Below, one piece after another: positions 43,411 through 51,478 of a stretch of DNA of 64,000 bases (positions are counted from its first letter, which is position 1; every line of letters begins with the position of its first letter). Position numbers and translations under genes: made by a program. The stretch comes from Hungatella_A sp034142505 (GTDB lineage: Bacteria > Bacillota > Clostridia > Lachnospirales > Lachnospiraceae). The notes beneath the pieces are model-generated. The model worked only from the letters and a program-made list of their open reading frames with translations. It was not told where the DNA came from and ran no database searches. The DNA lies in contig JAWZDV010000062.1 of assembly GCA_034142505.1 (NCBI GenBank), forward strand, positions 124,001-188,000, given 5' to 3'.

Positions 43411-44541
43411 TCATTCCTCCTGCCCTTTTCCGGCTCCCATAGTCCTATCCTTCAACTGCCGCCGTATTTCCTGAAACCTGGGCAATTTCCTCAGGGAATC
43501 AAAATCCGGCTCCTCCAGCATCCCGTTCACCGCATCCTTCTGAACCGCCCGCTGGCTCCTCATCAACCCCGAATTCATCACCGATTCCAAAAGCCATCGT
43601 TCCACTTCATCAAAAAACCTGTCTCCGCCAAGCCCTTCTGCCTGGCCGCAGGTATCATACAGTGTCAGATACTCCTCCAGCAGTTCCATAGCTTTCTCTT
43701 CCTCCCCATTCCTGCTGAACATGATGGCCCCAGTCATATAAGCCTGGAGCACCGCTGAAGGTTTCAGCGTTTTCAAATGAAAGACCTCTGACAAATCTTG
43801 AAGCCGTCCCCAAGTCTCCTCAAATACCGGGCGGTTATCCCCATTCAGATACAGGTAGGAGATCAAATCATCCACAACCGCCATCAGGTGCTGGTAAATG
43901 CTCACCTGAAGCACCTTCCCGGCCTTCTTCCTCTCTCCCATCCTCTGGTACGCCAGAGAAATCGCACCTTCGTCTCTGGGTAACACTGCTGTCCCATCCC
44001 CCATAAGCTCCAGCACCTGTTCCGGCCGGCCCAGCAAAAGCAGGCAGGCCCCTTCCAGCCCGGTTGCCTGTTTTCGGACCGCCTCATCCTCACATTCTTT
44101 TCGGATGCGCCGGCACAGTCCCAGCGCCTCCTCAAGCACTTCTCCCTGTCGTTCCTGCTCCACCTCCGTCAGGCAGTTAACATAAAACAGCACCAGCCGC
44201 AGCAGCAACGGAAAACAGGCGGAGTAATCCCCCGCCAGTTCCCGGCACTCTGCCATCACTTCGTTCACATTTCCCTCTGAAAATCGATCCGACAGACGTT
44301 GAAATGTCAGCCGGATCTCACGCTCATCCATCTGCGGCGTGTACCCCATCAACTCATCAATACTGATCCGAAAATAGGAAGCCAGCCGCGGAAGCAGCAC
44401 AAGATCAGGGAAACTTCCCCCTGTCTCCCACTTGGAAACCGAAGCCTTTGACACCCCCATTGCTCCCGCAAGTTCCCTCTGGGTAACTCCACGCGCCTTC
44501 CTCAGTCTTACAATGGTCTCCCCCATCCGTATCTCTCTCAT
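43411..44541 (-). CDS. XRE family helix-turn-helix regulator with helical C-terminal domain
   Basis: 376-residue regulator. N-terminal XRE HTH (residues 6-65): IVRLRKARGVTQRELAGAMG, VSKASVSKWETGGSFPDLVL, YFRISIDELMGY. The remaining 300 residues are alpha-helical, TPR-like repeats by pattern (ECRELAGDYSACFPLLLRLV, AISLAYQRMGERKKAGKVLQ), as in Rgg/PlcR-type peptide sensors, though no specific family is recognised. ATG 44541 has GGAGG seven bases upstream. Its stop overlaps the next gene. Confidence 0.85.
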   Translation of the reverse strand: MREIRMGETIVRLRKARGVTQRELAGAMGVSKASVSKWETGGSFPDLVLLPRLASYFRISIDELMGYTPQMDEREIRLTFQRLSDRFSEGNVNEVMAECRELAGDYSACFPLLLRLVLFYVNCLTEVEQERQGEVLEEALGLCRRIRKECEDEAVRKQATGLEGACLLLLGRPEQVLELMGDGTAVLPRDEGAISLAYQRMGERKKAGKVLQVSIYQHLMAVVDDLISYLYLNGDNRPVFEETWGRLQDLSEVFHLKTLKPSAVLQAYMTGAIMFSRNGEEEKAMELLEEYLTLYDTCGQAEGLGGDRFFDEVERWLLESVMNSGLMRSQRAVQKDAVNGMLEEPDFDSLRKLPRFQEIRRQLKDRTMGAGKGQEE

Positions 44542-44685
44542 CTGCTATCCTCCATTATTTCTATATATCAAATTATAAAGGACACTGCAAGGCCGGCGCA
44601 ATGGAACAATTGTTAACTTTCTCTTACTAAAATCAACCGGCGCGATACCAGCTTCTTCCGCATAGGGGTGCAGAAAACTTCGAGC

Positions 44686-45828
44686 TTAACTTCCCACACT
44701 CCTCAGATACAGCCCCAGCCCCGCCACACACAGGACAAAGCCAAACATCATCGCCACAGCCAGATTCATTTCCGCCGTTTTTCCAAACATAAGGTTGGTA
44801 AAGATAGCCACAACATCCATCAGCACCGCATTCAGGCTCAAAGCCGTCGCCCGGTTCTTCGTGACGATCTCCTGATTCTGAAGCTGCAGCTGCAAGGGCT
44901 GAAACAGGCTGGAGCTGACTCGCAGCGCCAGCACCGCCGCCACCGAGAGCACAGCGTCACCCGTGGCAGCCAGCACAAGGCAGGCGGCTGCGGCAGTCAA
45001 AAACAGTCCTGCCCCGGTTCTCTTTACCCCAAACCGGTTGGTCAAGCGGGAGGACCAGCCGCCGGTCAGACTGAGCAGCGTCATTGCGATATAGACACCG
45101 CCGATCGTTCCCGCCGCCATCCCAGCTCTGCTATATTGCAGTTGGTTTAGGAACACCGTGATCGTCTGGTTGGTCTCGCCGAGCAGCGCGGCTGCCACAA
45201 TCAGCATCCACAGCTTTTTATTGTGTACCAGCTGTCGCAGCAGATCTAAAAACTCCCCCGTCTGACCCGCTCTCTTCTCCCCCGGTCTTTGAACCTCCTG
45301 GAGTCCCAGCGACAACGCCGCAGCCACTCCATAGCAGACCACTGTCAGAAACGCCGCCAACCGGTAATTCTCTCCAACAAAAACAGAATAAACACCGGCC
45401 GCAGCCAACAGTCCCGCCATATTCAGGCTATTATAAATCCCGAACACTTTCTGTGATTCCGAAGGTTCACAGGACAGATACAGCACGCTGGTATCCACCC
45501 CGGACAGCCCGGCAATCACCACTCCCAACATCACTCTCTCCACCAGAAAGCCTCCAAATCCATCCGCCCTCCAAAATACAATCTTCGATACAAAATACAC
45601 CCCACAGCAGACTACCATCGTCCGCCGGTACCCCATCCGATCCGCCAGAATCCCCCACGGCAGTTCACACGCCACCGCGATCACCAGACAGATACTCTCA
45701 ATCAAGGTAATCTGAAACACCGTAACCCCTGCCGCCTGCCGGTAGAGCGTCGCCACCGGTCCGTAAAAAACCATCCCCTGAAGGCATGCAATGGCATACA
45801 TCAGGTAAATATTCCTATTTTTAAGCAT
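44686..45828 (-). CDS. MFS transporter, probable drug efflux pump
   Basis: 380-residue 12-helix major facilitator. Family marks: LPWGILADRMGYRRTMVV in the loop between helices 2 and 3 (motif A), LVERVMLGVVIAGLSGVDTS, and the second-half LTGGWSSRLTNRFGVKRTGA. ATG 45828 (AAAGGACGG, 8-base spacer) is chosen; the frame from 45864 starts in the T-tract of the upstream hairpin. The 125-base leader has a six-codon peptide and a terminator, a layout typical of genes induced by ribosome-targeting antibiotics, which supports a resistance role. The substrate is not known. Confidence 0.88.
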   Translation of the reverse strand: MLKNRNIYLMYAIACLQGMVFYGPVATLYRQAAGVTVFQITLIESICLVIAVACELPWGILADRMGYRRTMVVCCGVYFVSKIVFWRADGFGGFLVERVMLGVVIAGLSGVDTSVLYLSCEPSESQKVFGIYNSLNMAGLLAAAGVYSVFVGENYRLAAFLTVVCYGVAAALSLGLQEVQRPGEKRAGQTGEFLDLLRQLVHNKKLWMLIVAAALLGETNQTITVFLNQLQYSRAGMAAGTIGGVYIAMTLLSLTGGWSSRLTNRFGVKRTGAGLFLTAAAACLVLAATGDAVLSVAAVLALRVSSSLFQPLQLQLQNQEIVTKNRATALSLNAVLMDVVAIFTNLMFGKTAEMNLAVAMMFGFVLCVAGLGLYLRSVGS

Positions 45829-45862
45829 AAAAAGAGCCGTCCTTTCAAATTTTAAGTACACC

Positions 45863-45887
45863 AAAAAAACATCATGAATTCATGATG
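45863..45887 (-). terminator. Intrinsic terminator in the MFS leader
   Basis: Perfect 18-bp palindrome CATCATGAATTCATGATG followed at once by seven Ts on the minus strand. Confidence 0.7.
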
Positions 45888-45908
45888 CTGTCACACATTC
45901 GGTTACAC

Positions 45909-45929
45909 TTAAATCGGACGGGTTCCCAT
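45909..45929 (-). CDS. Six-residue leader peptide MGTRPI
   Basis: ATG at 45929, stop TAA at 45909-45911, with AAAGGAG eight bases before the ATG. Encodes Met-Gly-Thr-Arg-Pro-Ile. Its length and place, between a strong promoter and an intrinsic terminator ahead of an efflux gene, match the leader peptides that control erm, msr and ABC-F resistance genes by ribosome stalling. Confidence 0.65.
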   Translation of the reverse strand: MGTRPI

Positions 45930-45988
45930 GTATGAATCTCCTTTTTCGTTCCTTATACTATCATATCTCAACAAATCTGTTTTATCAA

Positions 45989-46028
45989 CAAAAAAAGCAT
46001 ACAGCCAGCTTTATCACTGACCGTATGC
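45989..46028 (-). terminator. Terminator of the bgl PTS operon
   Basis: Stem GCATACGGTCAG with GCTGGCTGTATGC on the minus strand (45997-46028, two G-T pairs) then TTTTTTTGTTG. It ends the operon of PTS, DUF4038 and GH1 genes. Confidence 0.75.
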
Positions 46029-46039
46029 CATTCACTCGA

Positions 46040-47446
46040 TTATAATTCTTCCCCATTCGTGGCAATCACCTTCTGATACCAGTAAAATGATTTCTTCTTA
46101 TATCTCTGTAACGTCCCGGTTCCGTCATCGTTCCGGTCTACGTAAATATATCCGTAGCGTTTTTTCAGCTCCGCCGTGGACGCGCTGACCACATCGATAC
46201 AGCCCCATGACGTATATCCCATAACCTCCACGCCATCCTTAATGGCTTCCTTCAGCTGCTCCAAATGGGCCTTTAAGTATTCAATCCGGTAAGTGTCATC
46301 CACCGTCCTGCCGCCTTCCCCGTCATCCACCAGCTGGTCCGCCGCTCCAAGCCCGTTCTCAACGATGAACAGCGGCTTCTGATACCGGTCCCAATACTGG
46401 TTCAGCACATAGCGCAGACCCTTCGGGTCGATCTGCCAGCCCCAGTCACTTGCTTTCAATGTGGGGTTGGGCACTCCGCCTAAGAGGTTGCCGTTTCCAA
46501 GGTTCTGCTTCCCGGTATCGGCGGTTGCACAACAGCTCATATAATAACTGAAGGACACAAAATCCACCGTATGTTTCAGAATTTCCTCATCCTCCGGCGC
46601 AAACCGGATCTCAATGCCATGCTCTCTGAAATACCGTTTCATATACCCCGGATACGTCCCTCTCACATGAACATCGCCAAAGAAGAAGTTTTTATGCTCC
46701 TCCTCCATCGCCCGAAGCACATCATCCGGCGATGGGGTCAGGGGGTAGGTGGGCATGCTCAAGATCATACAGCCGATCTTAGCCTCCGGCATCATCTCAT
46801 GGGCGATCTTTGTCGCAAGCGCGCTGGCCACCAGCTCATGATGGGCGGCCTGATACAGTTCCTGCTCCGTCAGTTCCTCCACAGGAGTCGCAATTCCTCC
46901 GCTCATAAACGGCGCGTGCAGAATCGAATTGATCTCATTAAAGGTCAGCCAGTATTTTACTTTATCCCCATACCGCTCAAAAATCACTCTCACATACCGC
47001 TCATAAAATCCAATCATCCTGCGGTCCGTCCATCCATTGTAATGCTCCGCCAGATAAAGCGGCGTCTCGTAGTGGGAAATCGTCACCAGCGGTTCTATCC
47101 CGTATTTATGGCATTCCTCAAACAACCGGTCATAAAACTCCAGCCCTTTCTCATTGGGCTCTTCCTCGTCCCCCTTTGGGAAAATCCGGCTCCAGGCGAT
47201 GGAGGTCCGAAACACCTTGAACCCCATCTCCGCAAACAGCCTGATGTCATCTTCATACTGGTGGTAAAAATCAATCCCTGCCAATTTCATATTATCTTCC
47301 GTCGGCACATCGGTGCGGCTTCCACGGATTCCGTGGGGCAGGACATCCTGAACGCTCAGACCTTTCCCGTCCTCCTGGTACGCCCCTTCACACTGGTTTG
47401 CGGCCACCGCCCCGCCCCAAAGAAAGTTCTCTGGAAATACTCCCAT
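46040..47446 (-). CDS. GH1 6-phospho-beta-glucosidase
   Basis: 468-residue cytosolic enzyme that hydrolyses phosphorylated beta-glucosides from the PTS. GH1 marks: FLWGGAVAANQCEGAYQEDG, acid/base Glu in YWLTFNEINS and nucleophile Glu in FIVENGLGAAD. The C-terminal SASTAELKKRYGYIYVDR has the Ser/Lys/Tyr set that binds the 6-phosphate (BglA/AscB group). ATG 47446 has AAGGAG eight bases upstream; the GTG at 47455 overlaps that site. Third gene of the operon starting at 50769. Confidence 0.93.
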   Translation of the reverse strand: MGVFPENFLWGGAVAANQCEGAYQEDGKGLSVQDVLPHGIRGSRTDVPTEDNMKLAGIDFYHQYEDDIRLFAEMGFKVFRTSIAWSRIFPKGDEEEPNEKGLEFYDRLFEECHKYGIEPLVTISHYETPLYLAEHYNGWTDRRMIGFYERYVRVIFERYGDKVKYWLTFNEINSILHAPFMSGGIATPVEELTEQELYQAAHHELVASALATKIAHEMMPEAKIGCMILSMPTYPLTPSPDDVLRAMEEEHKNFFFGDVHVRGTYPGYMKRYFREHGIEIRFAPEDEEILKHTVDFVSFSYYMSCCATADTGKQNLGNGNLLGGVPNPTLKASDWGWQIDPKGLRYVLNQYWDRYQKPLFIVENGLGAADQLVDDGEGGRTVDDTYRIEYLKAHLEQLKEAIKDGVEVMGYTSWGCIDVVSASTAELKKRYGYIYVDRNDDGTGTLQRYKKKSFYWYQKVIATNGEEL

Positions 47447-47483
47447 ATTTGTCACTCCTTATTTTTCTTGTCTGTTCTTTTGC

Positions 47484-47530
47484 CTTTGACTTGTACTCCG
47501 TATTTGACTTGTACTCCGCATTTGATTGCG
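47484..47530. repeat. Short direct repeat in the PTS operon gap
   Basis: tttgacttgtactccg occurs twice in tandem with an 18-base period, and a partial third unit (atttgattgcgat) follows. It is located in the 110-bp gap between the GH1 and DUF4038 genes; no coding role. Confidence 0.6.
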
Positions 47531-47556
47531 ATTCAACTCTCGGCTCTGCATTGGTT

Positions 47557-48837
47557 TTACCGGTTTTTCTCCACAATCACCAGTGCGTCTCCCATAAACG
47601 GATGCATGCCAAACACCGTCCTGCCATTCTGCGCCCTGCACTCCACCAATGCATTTCTCCGGTTTTCTAAATCCACCGCCCTGGCGGTGTATCCGGCAAG
47701 TTCTTTGTCCAGCACAATCCTGGTGCTGTATGGCACATAAATCAAATATCTGCCATCCTCCGTCACTGCTGCCCTGATTTCCTCCGTTTCATTGACAAGG
47801 ATCTCGTTTACCGGAACCAGTTCCCGGATTCTCATATCCGCAAGAAGCCCCCGGATCATCCCAAAATCCCAGGCCCCCGGAAACTGCAGTGCCTCCTGCC
47901 ACGGAAACGGCGCGTCAAAGCCCTCGCCCAGCACCGGGTTCTTCGGTTTATGAATCTTCTGCCAGTTCCAAATCCCATGAGCCCCATAGGTCACGCCCGC
48001 ACAGGCCCCCGACAAGATGCTGGTCCATGCCGCCTTCCTCAGGTCTCTCGGCTGGAACCGCCCATACACCTTCCGGCTGAACCCCATCTGCTCATAACAC
48101 AACTCGGAATTAATCATCGGCTTCTTCGGGTATTTCCTGCGCATCTTATCCGGCAGGAGATAGGCCATATCCTGCCCCTCTTTGTTGTGGCCCGACTGAA
48201 ACATATAAAAATCAATCTTCTCCAAAAACTCCTCGGGAATCACATCGTATCCCCGCTTGATATGCATGGTCTTCAGCGACTCCGGACTCTTTTCACATAC
48301 CACGTCCAGCGCATCCCGGTAATAGCTGACCGCCTCCGGCGTATCAAAATCCGTGTCCCCGCTGATCACGTAGATGGGATGAAACTCATCAAATTCCTCC
48401 ACGACCTTCCCCGCATACTCCTTCACCAGTGCCTTGGGCATCACATTGCTGGCAATCATCCGGCTGCCCCAGGTCCCCGGCACATAGTTGAGCCAGAGCA
48501 CCACTAAAGCCAGCTGGAAGCCATAGCCCACTGCCATGCGGCACATTTCCCTGGCATTTTCATAGTACGCTTCCTGCCATGTTGTAAAATCAAAGGTGCG
48601 CCCGTCCTCCGTCGCAAAGGGGTACCATCCGATATCCGCCGAACACCGGTCCCACTGGGGGAGTGTGTTAATCTGAAGCACCGTAAATCCCTGCTCCCAC
48701 CGCCGTTTTAAATAATACTCCCACTCCTCCATCGTGACATTGGTAAACGCGCTCCAAATCGTATCACCCAGGTAAAAAAATGGTTTTCCATCCAGCACAA
48801 AATTGCTCTGATTTTGGTCCACTCTTAATCTACCCAT
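47557..48837 (-). CDS. DUF4038-type glycoside hydrolase-like protein (GH140 apiosidase-like)
   Basis: 426-residue TIM-barrel protein with the DUF4038 pattern found in GH140 apiosidases and relatives: FVLDGKPFFYLGDTIWSAF, YLKRRWEQGFTVLQINTLPQ, VLWLNYVPGTWGS, YVISGDTDFDTPEAVSYY, KPMINSELCYEQMG (candidate catalytic Glu), SILSGACAGVTYGAHGIWNW. It ends with the small beta-domain typical of this group (YLIYVPYSTRIVLDKE). There is no signal peptide, so it acts on imported glycosides. ATG 48837 follows GGAGGTGAG. It sits between the PTS and the 6-phospho-beta-glucosidase, which suggests the transported sugar has a second linkage to cut. The exact activity is not determined. Confidence 0.78.
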   Translation of the reverse strand: MGRLRVDQNQSNFVLDGKPFFYLGDTIWSAFTNVTMEEWEYYLKRRWEQGFTVLQINTLPQWDRCSADIGWYPFATEDGRTFDFTTWQEAYYENAREMCRMAVGYGFQLALVVLWLNYVPGTWGSRMIASNVMPKALVKEYAGKVVEEFDEFHPIYVISGDTDFDTPEAVSYYRDALDVVCEKSPESLKTMHIKRGYDVIPEEFLEKIDFYMFQSGHNKEGQDMAYLLPDKMRRKYPKKPMINSELCYEQMGFSRKVYGRFQPRDLRKAAWTSILSGACAGVTYGAHGIWNWQKIHKPKNPVLGEGFDAPFPWQEALQFPGAWDFGMIRGLLADMRIRELVPVNEILVNETEEIRAAVTEDGRYLIYVPYSTRIVLDKELAGYTARAVDLENRRNALVECRAQNGRTVFGMHPFMGDALVIVEKNR

Positions 48838-48909
48838 CTACTCACCTCCATGATTCTTTTCAAACGATTCTGACCTGTCATGTTGCCATGCACCGCGATC
48901 CTTACAGTG

Positions 48910-50769
48910 CTATTTTGCAATACAGGTAAGGAAATGCGCCCCCTGCCTGATCTGCCCGGCTTCCACCGGCTTCACTTCCAGATAATCCGTGGTGTTTGCC
49001 ACCACAACCATAGTCGTCAAGTCAGCTCCGGCCGCCTTCAGCACATCCAGGTCCACCTCGACCAGCAGTTCACCGGCTTTCACACGCTGTCCCTCTTTAA
49101 CCTTTCCATGAAACCCTCTGCCTTCCAGCGATACCGTATCCATACCAATATGAATCAGAACCTCCGCTCCATCGTCCGACACCAGCCCCACCGCGTGGCC
49201 GGTGGGATATACCGCGCGGACCACGCCGTCACACGGTGCGCAGATTCTGCCATCCGCCGGCACGATTGCCGCGCCCTGGCCCAAGGCCCCGCTGGAAAAT
49301 GCTTCGTCCGTTACCTTGGAAAGGGGGATCATTTCCCCGTTTACCGGCGCTGCAAGCTCCACATCCACGCTGGTTTCCGATACGGGAGCCGTAGCGTCCT
49401 CCTTCGGTTTCGGAAGCATATCATCACTGTATCCAAAGAAATAAGTCACAATGGCAGAGCCAAAATAAGCAATCGCACAAGCGATCAAAAATCCGCCAAA
49501 CCCTACACCGATATAACCCGGAAGGGTTAAAATGCTGGTTCCAAGCAGAGCCGGCGTACCGGTTCCCGCTGCTGCCACAATAGCCCCTGCAATCCCTGAA
49601 AATACCGCGCCGATAAAGAACGGCTTCTTAAATCTCAAGGTAACGCCATAGATCGCCGGCTCCGTAATACCTGCCAGAACTGCCGACAATGCCGCCGGTC
49701 CTGCAATTTCTTTCACTTCCTTCTTCTTCGTTTTCAGAAACACGCCTAACGTCGCACCGGCCTGTGCCATGTTGTTGGGTCCTGTAATGGTAAATAAGGT
49801 ATCACGCCCATACTCCGCAATATTATTCATAACGATGGGCACAAATCCCCAGTGAACGCCGAACATAACCGCCGCCGGCCAGATCAGGCCGAGGATACCG
49901 CCTGCAATCACCGGATTGAGCGCCACCAGCCCGGTATAACCGGAGGCCAGGGTCTTTCCAACAAAATCCGCAATCGGCCCGATCACCAGATAAGTAGCCG
50001 GAACCATAACAATCAGACTAAGAAGCGGTGTCAGGAACGTCTTACAGATTGCCGGCACAATTTTCTTCAGCTGTTTTTCCAGCTTCGACAGAACGTAAAC
50101 CGATATAACAATCGGAATCACCGACGACGTATAGCTGACCAAAACCACCGGAATTCTCAAAAATGTCAGCGCTTCCTTAGCCGCGTTGGCCGCCGTCAGA
50201 TCAGGATACACCAGAGCGGCTGCAATTCCCATGGCAACGAACTCATTAGTTTTAAACTTCTTGGCCGCCGTAAATGCCAGGAACATCGGTATGAACGTAA
50301 ACACGCCGTCCGCCGCCGCATACAGAATCCGGTAAGTTCCCATGTCGGAAGTCAGCCAGCCAAAGGTGGTGCACACGATCAGCAGAGCCTTCAGCATACC
50401 GGCCCCGCTCATGACTCCCAGAATCGGTGCGAAAATGCCGGAGATGGTATCCATAAATGTATTCAGCAGGTTCTTCTTCTCCCCCGTCTCCATGTCCTCC
50501 GCGCTGCTCTCCCGCTTTAAATCCGTATTCACAAAAATAGCATCATACACATCCGACACATGGTTTCCGATGACCACCTGGATCTGTCCACCGCTGTCCA
50601 ACACCGTAATGACGCCCTCCAGCTGTTTTAAATGATCTTTGTCCACCAATTCCCGGTTCTTCACCTGAAACCGGAGCCTGGTAGCACAGTGCACCAGGGC
50701 GATGACATTGTCCGTTCCCCCAATATATTTCACGATATCTTTTGACAAATTCCCGTAATTCTTTGCCAT
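48910..50769 (-). CDS. bglF: PTS beta-glucoside EIIBCA component
   Basis: 619-residue fused PTS transporter: IIB (1-85, active Cys in LVHCATRLRF), IIC (about 105-450, about ten membrane segments, with GVHWGFVPIVMNN and GITEPAIYGVTLRFKKP), and IIA (about 480-619, active His in VLIHIGMDTVSLEGRGF, carboxy end VVVANTTDY). It imports and phosphorylates beta-glucosides. ATG 50769 has GGAGG upstream; the frame from 50793 is longer by eight codons. It is the first gene of the operon with DUF4038 and GH1. No BglG/LicT antiterminator gene or clear RAT site was found, so control is more likely by the LacI protein at 52578. Confidence 0.92.
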   Translation of the reverse strand: MAKNYGNLSKDIVKYIGGTDNVIALVHCATRLRFQVKNRELVDKDHLKQLEGVITVLDSGGQIQVVIGNHVSDVYDAIFVNTDLKRESSAEDMETGEKKNLLNTFMDTISGIFAPILGVMSGAGMLKALLIVCTTFGWLTSDMGTYRILYAAADGVFTFIPMFLAFTAAKKFKTNEFVAMGIAAALVYPDLTAANAAKEALTFLRIPVVLVSYTSSVIPIVISVYVLSKLEKQLKKIVPAICKTFLTPLLSLIVMVPATYLVIGPIADFVGKTLASGYTGLVALNPVIAGGILGLIWPAAVMFGVHWGFVPIVMNNIAEYGRDTLFTITGPNNMAQAGATLGVFLKTKKKEVKEIAGPAALSAVLAGITEPAIYGVTLRFKKPFFIGAVFSGIAGAIVAAAGTGTPALLGTSILTLPGYIGVGFGGFLIACAIAYFGSAIVTYFFGYSDDMLPKPKEDATAPVSETSVDVELAAPVNGEMIPLSKVTDEAFSSGALGQGAAIVPADGRICAPCDGVVRAVYPTGHAVGLVSDDGAEVLIHIGMDTVSLEGRGFHGKVKEGQRVKAGELLVEVDLDVLKAAGADLTTMVVVANTTDYLEVKPVEAGQIRQGAHFLTCIAK

Positions 50770-50901
50770 GATCTTACCTCCACGATTTCCCATTTCTCAC
50801 ATTCATACATGTTAGGTGTCTCTTTTTTCCCGATATCAAAAGGCGCGTCTCTTTTATCTGAAATCATCTTAGCATGATTCCAAAGCTGCCTCAATCCCCC
50901 T

Positions 50902-50961
50902 CTTGATTTTCTATATTTCTGTGATTTTTGTCTTGATTTTCAAGTATTTGACTTGTTTTTC
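50902..50961. promoter_or_regulatory. Phased repeats upstream of bglF
   Basis: cttgattttc at 50902 and 50932 and cttgtttttc at 50952 lie 30 and 20 bases apart. Two of them form overlapping inverted repeats (cttga-ttt-tcaag 50932-50944, caagt-atttg-acttg 50941-50955). They are in the AT-rich promoter region of the bgl PTS operon and may be regulator sites. Confidence 0.4.
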
Positions 50962-51015
50962 TATACAAAAATAACATGCTTTTAAATTTTCTTTAAATGC
51001 ATGGTTTTAAAAGTA

Positions 51016-51044
51016 TTGTTTTTTACTCCAGGATCTGCTATGAT
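51016..51044 (+). promoter_or_regulatory. Promoter of a small structured RNA
   Basis: TTGTTT (51016-51021), 17-bp spacer, extended -10 TGCTATGAT (51036-51044). Confidence 0.65.
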
Positions 51045-51049
51045 GGGAT

Positions 51050-51117
51050 CAGTACCAGGGTCCCCTAGACTGAACGCAGGCTTCGGCCGGGCTGCTTGGG
51101 GGCTCTGATATCTTTTT
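51050..51117 (+). ncRNA. Small structured RNA candidate, about 65-70 nt
   Basis: Downstream of the promoter at 51016-51044 is a compact hairpin: AGGGTCCCC (51057-51065) pairs with GGGGGCTCT (51098-51106, two G-U pairs), and an inner GCAGGC-TTCG-GC...CTGC stem has a TTCG loop. It is followed by a T-tract (51113-51117). No open frame is inside. It matches no RNA family I recognise: no SRP GGAAGNAGC loop, no 6S bubble and no riboswitch core. It could be a trans-acting regulator or an abundant short transcript; function unknown. Confidence 0.5.
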
Positions 51118-51222
51118 CTCTGCAAAACGTCATAAACCGATTGTGCATTCTTTTATTCCTGACATCGACTTTCGTTTTAAAATCCTTAAAATCCCTCTGG
51201 CTTCAGGTACGCACTTTGAAAA

Positions 51223-51228
51223 TATAAT
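51223..51228 (+). promoter_or_regulatory. -10 box of the toxin gene
   Basis: TATAAT at 51223-51228 without a clear -35; a transcript would start about 65 bases before the toxin ATG and end at the hairpin at 51376-51415. Confidence 0.45.
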
Positions 51229-51299
51229 AAATTTACCCAGGGAGCCGACGGGGCGATATGCCAGCCGCCTACTTGCAGCAGAAAGGTTGGTTGGTGCTT

Positions 51300-51383
51300 A
51301 TGTACGTTACATATGGTGATTTGTTTACCTTTGTAATCATGCTTTGTGCAGTCATGACTCTTGTCTATCAACATAAAAAATAG
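51300..51383 (+). CDS. Holin-like type I toxin peptide (27 aa)
   Basis: ATG 51300 to TAG 51383 encodes a 27-residue hydrophobic peptide beginning MYVTYGDLFTFVIML, with one membrane helix and a basic end (YQHKK). This resembles the 'putative holin-like toxin' peptides (V/M-TY-x-x-LF plus helix plus Lys tail) common in Firmicutes, believed to insert in the membrane when their antisense RNA fails. An in-frame ATG at 51258 would extend it to 41 residues (MPAAYLQQKGW...); such N-terminal extensions are also seen in annotated relatives. The ribosome site is poor (AAAGG 13 bases away), as is common for tightly repressed toxins. It is followed by a terminator shared with an antisense RNA. Confidence 0.72.
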   Translation: MYVTYGDLFTFVIMLCAVMTLVYQHKK

Positions 51384-51472
51384 CGCCCTCGTCCTGGTCA
51401 GATAAGGCGCTATTTTTAGCGTAACTATTAACCGAGGCGGCTAGGCCTAATCTAGCTGTCGGCTCTCTTGTT
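51373..51472 (-). ncRNA. Antisense antitoxin RNA candidate, about 100 nt
   Basis: Minus-strand promoter TTGACA (51501-51506), 16-bp spacer, TATAAT (51479-51484), both exact consensus. The transcript would start near 51472 and run to the bidirectional hairpin, ending about 51373, so it overlaps the last codons and 3' UTR of the toxin mRNA. Convergent 3'-overlap is the layout of TxpA/RatA and BsrG/SR4 of B. subtilis. Confidence 0.68.
51377..51415. terminator. Bidirectional terminator of toxin and antitoxin RNAs
   Basis: AAAAATAGCGCC and GGCGCTATTTTT flank an 18-nt loop; T-runs result on both strands. Confidence 0.85.
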
Positions 51473-51478
51473 AAGTAT

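Larger units (their letters stand above)
45837..45988 (-). promoter_or_regulatory. Leader attenuator of the MFS gene: promoter, leader peptide MGTRPI, terminator
   Basis: Minus strand: -35 TTGATA (45983-45988), 17-bp spacer, -10 TATGAT (45960-45965). The leader has AAAGGAG, then ATG 45929 to TAA 45909 coding MGTRPI. Next CATCATG-AATT-CATGATG (45870-45887) is followed by seven Ts (45863-45869). CCGTCC inside the peptide frame (45916-45921) is complementary to GGACGG of the MFS ribosome site (45837-45842). Stalling on the short frame could free both terminator readthrough and the ribosome site. Confidence 0.72.

Noticed and set aside
48845..48875. cre (CcpA) site near the DUF4038 gene
   Set aside because: The sequence around TCAGAATCGTTTGA deviates from the cre consensus at several positions.
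50770..51015. BglG/LicT-type antitermination site before bglF
   Set aside because: No RAT-like sequence overlapping a terminator was found on the minus strand, and no antiterminator gene is in the window.
51050..51117. SRP RNA, 6S RNA or known riboswitch
   Set aside because: The GGGGGCTCTG string recalls 4.5S RNA, but the conserved GGAAGNAGC tetraloop region is missing and the length is too short; no aptamer core recognised.
51186..51374. 62-codon frame on the minus strand
   Set aside because: It covers the toxin peptide gene in antisense, has no ribosome site and no known family; the plus-strand peptide with terminator is the better reading.
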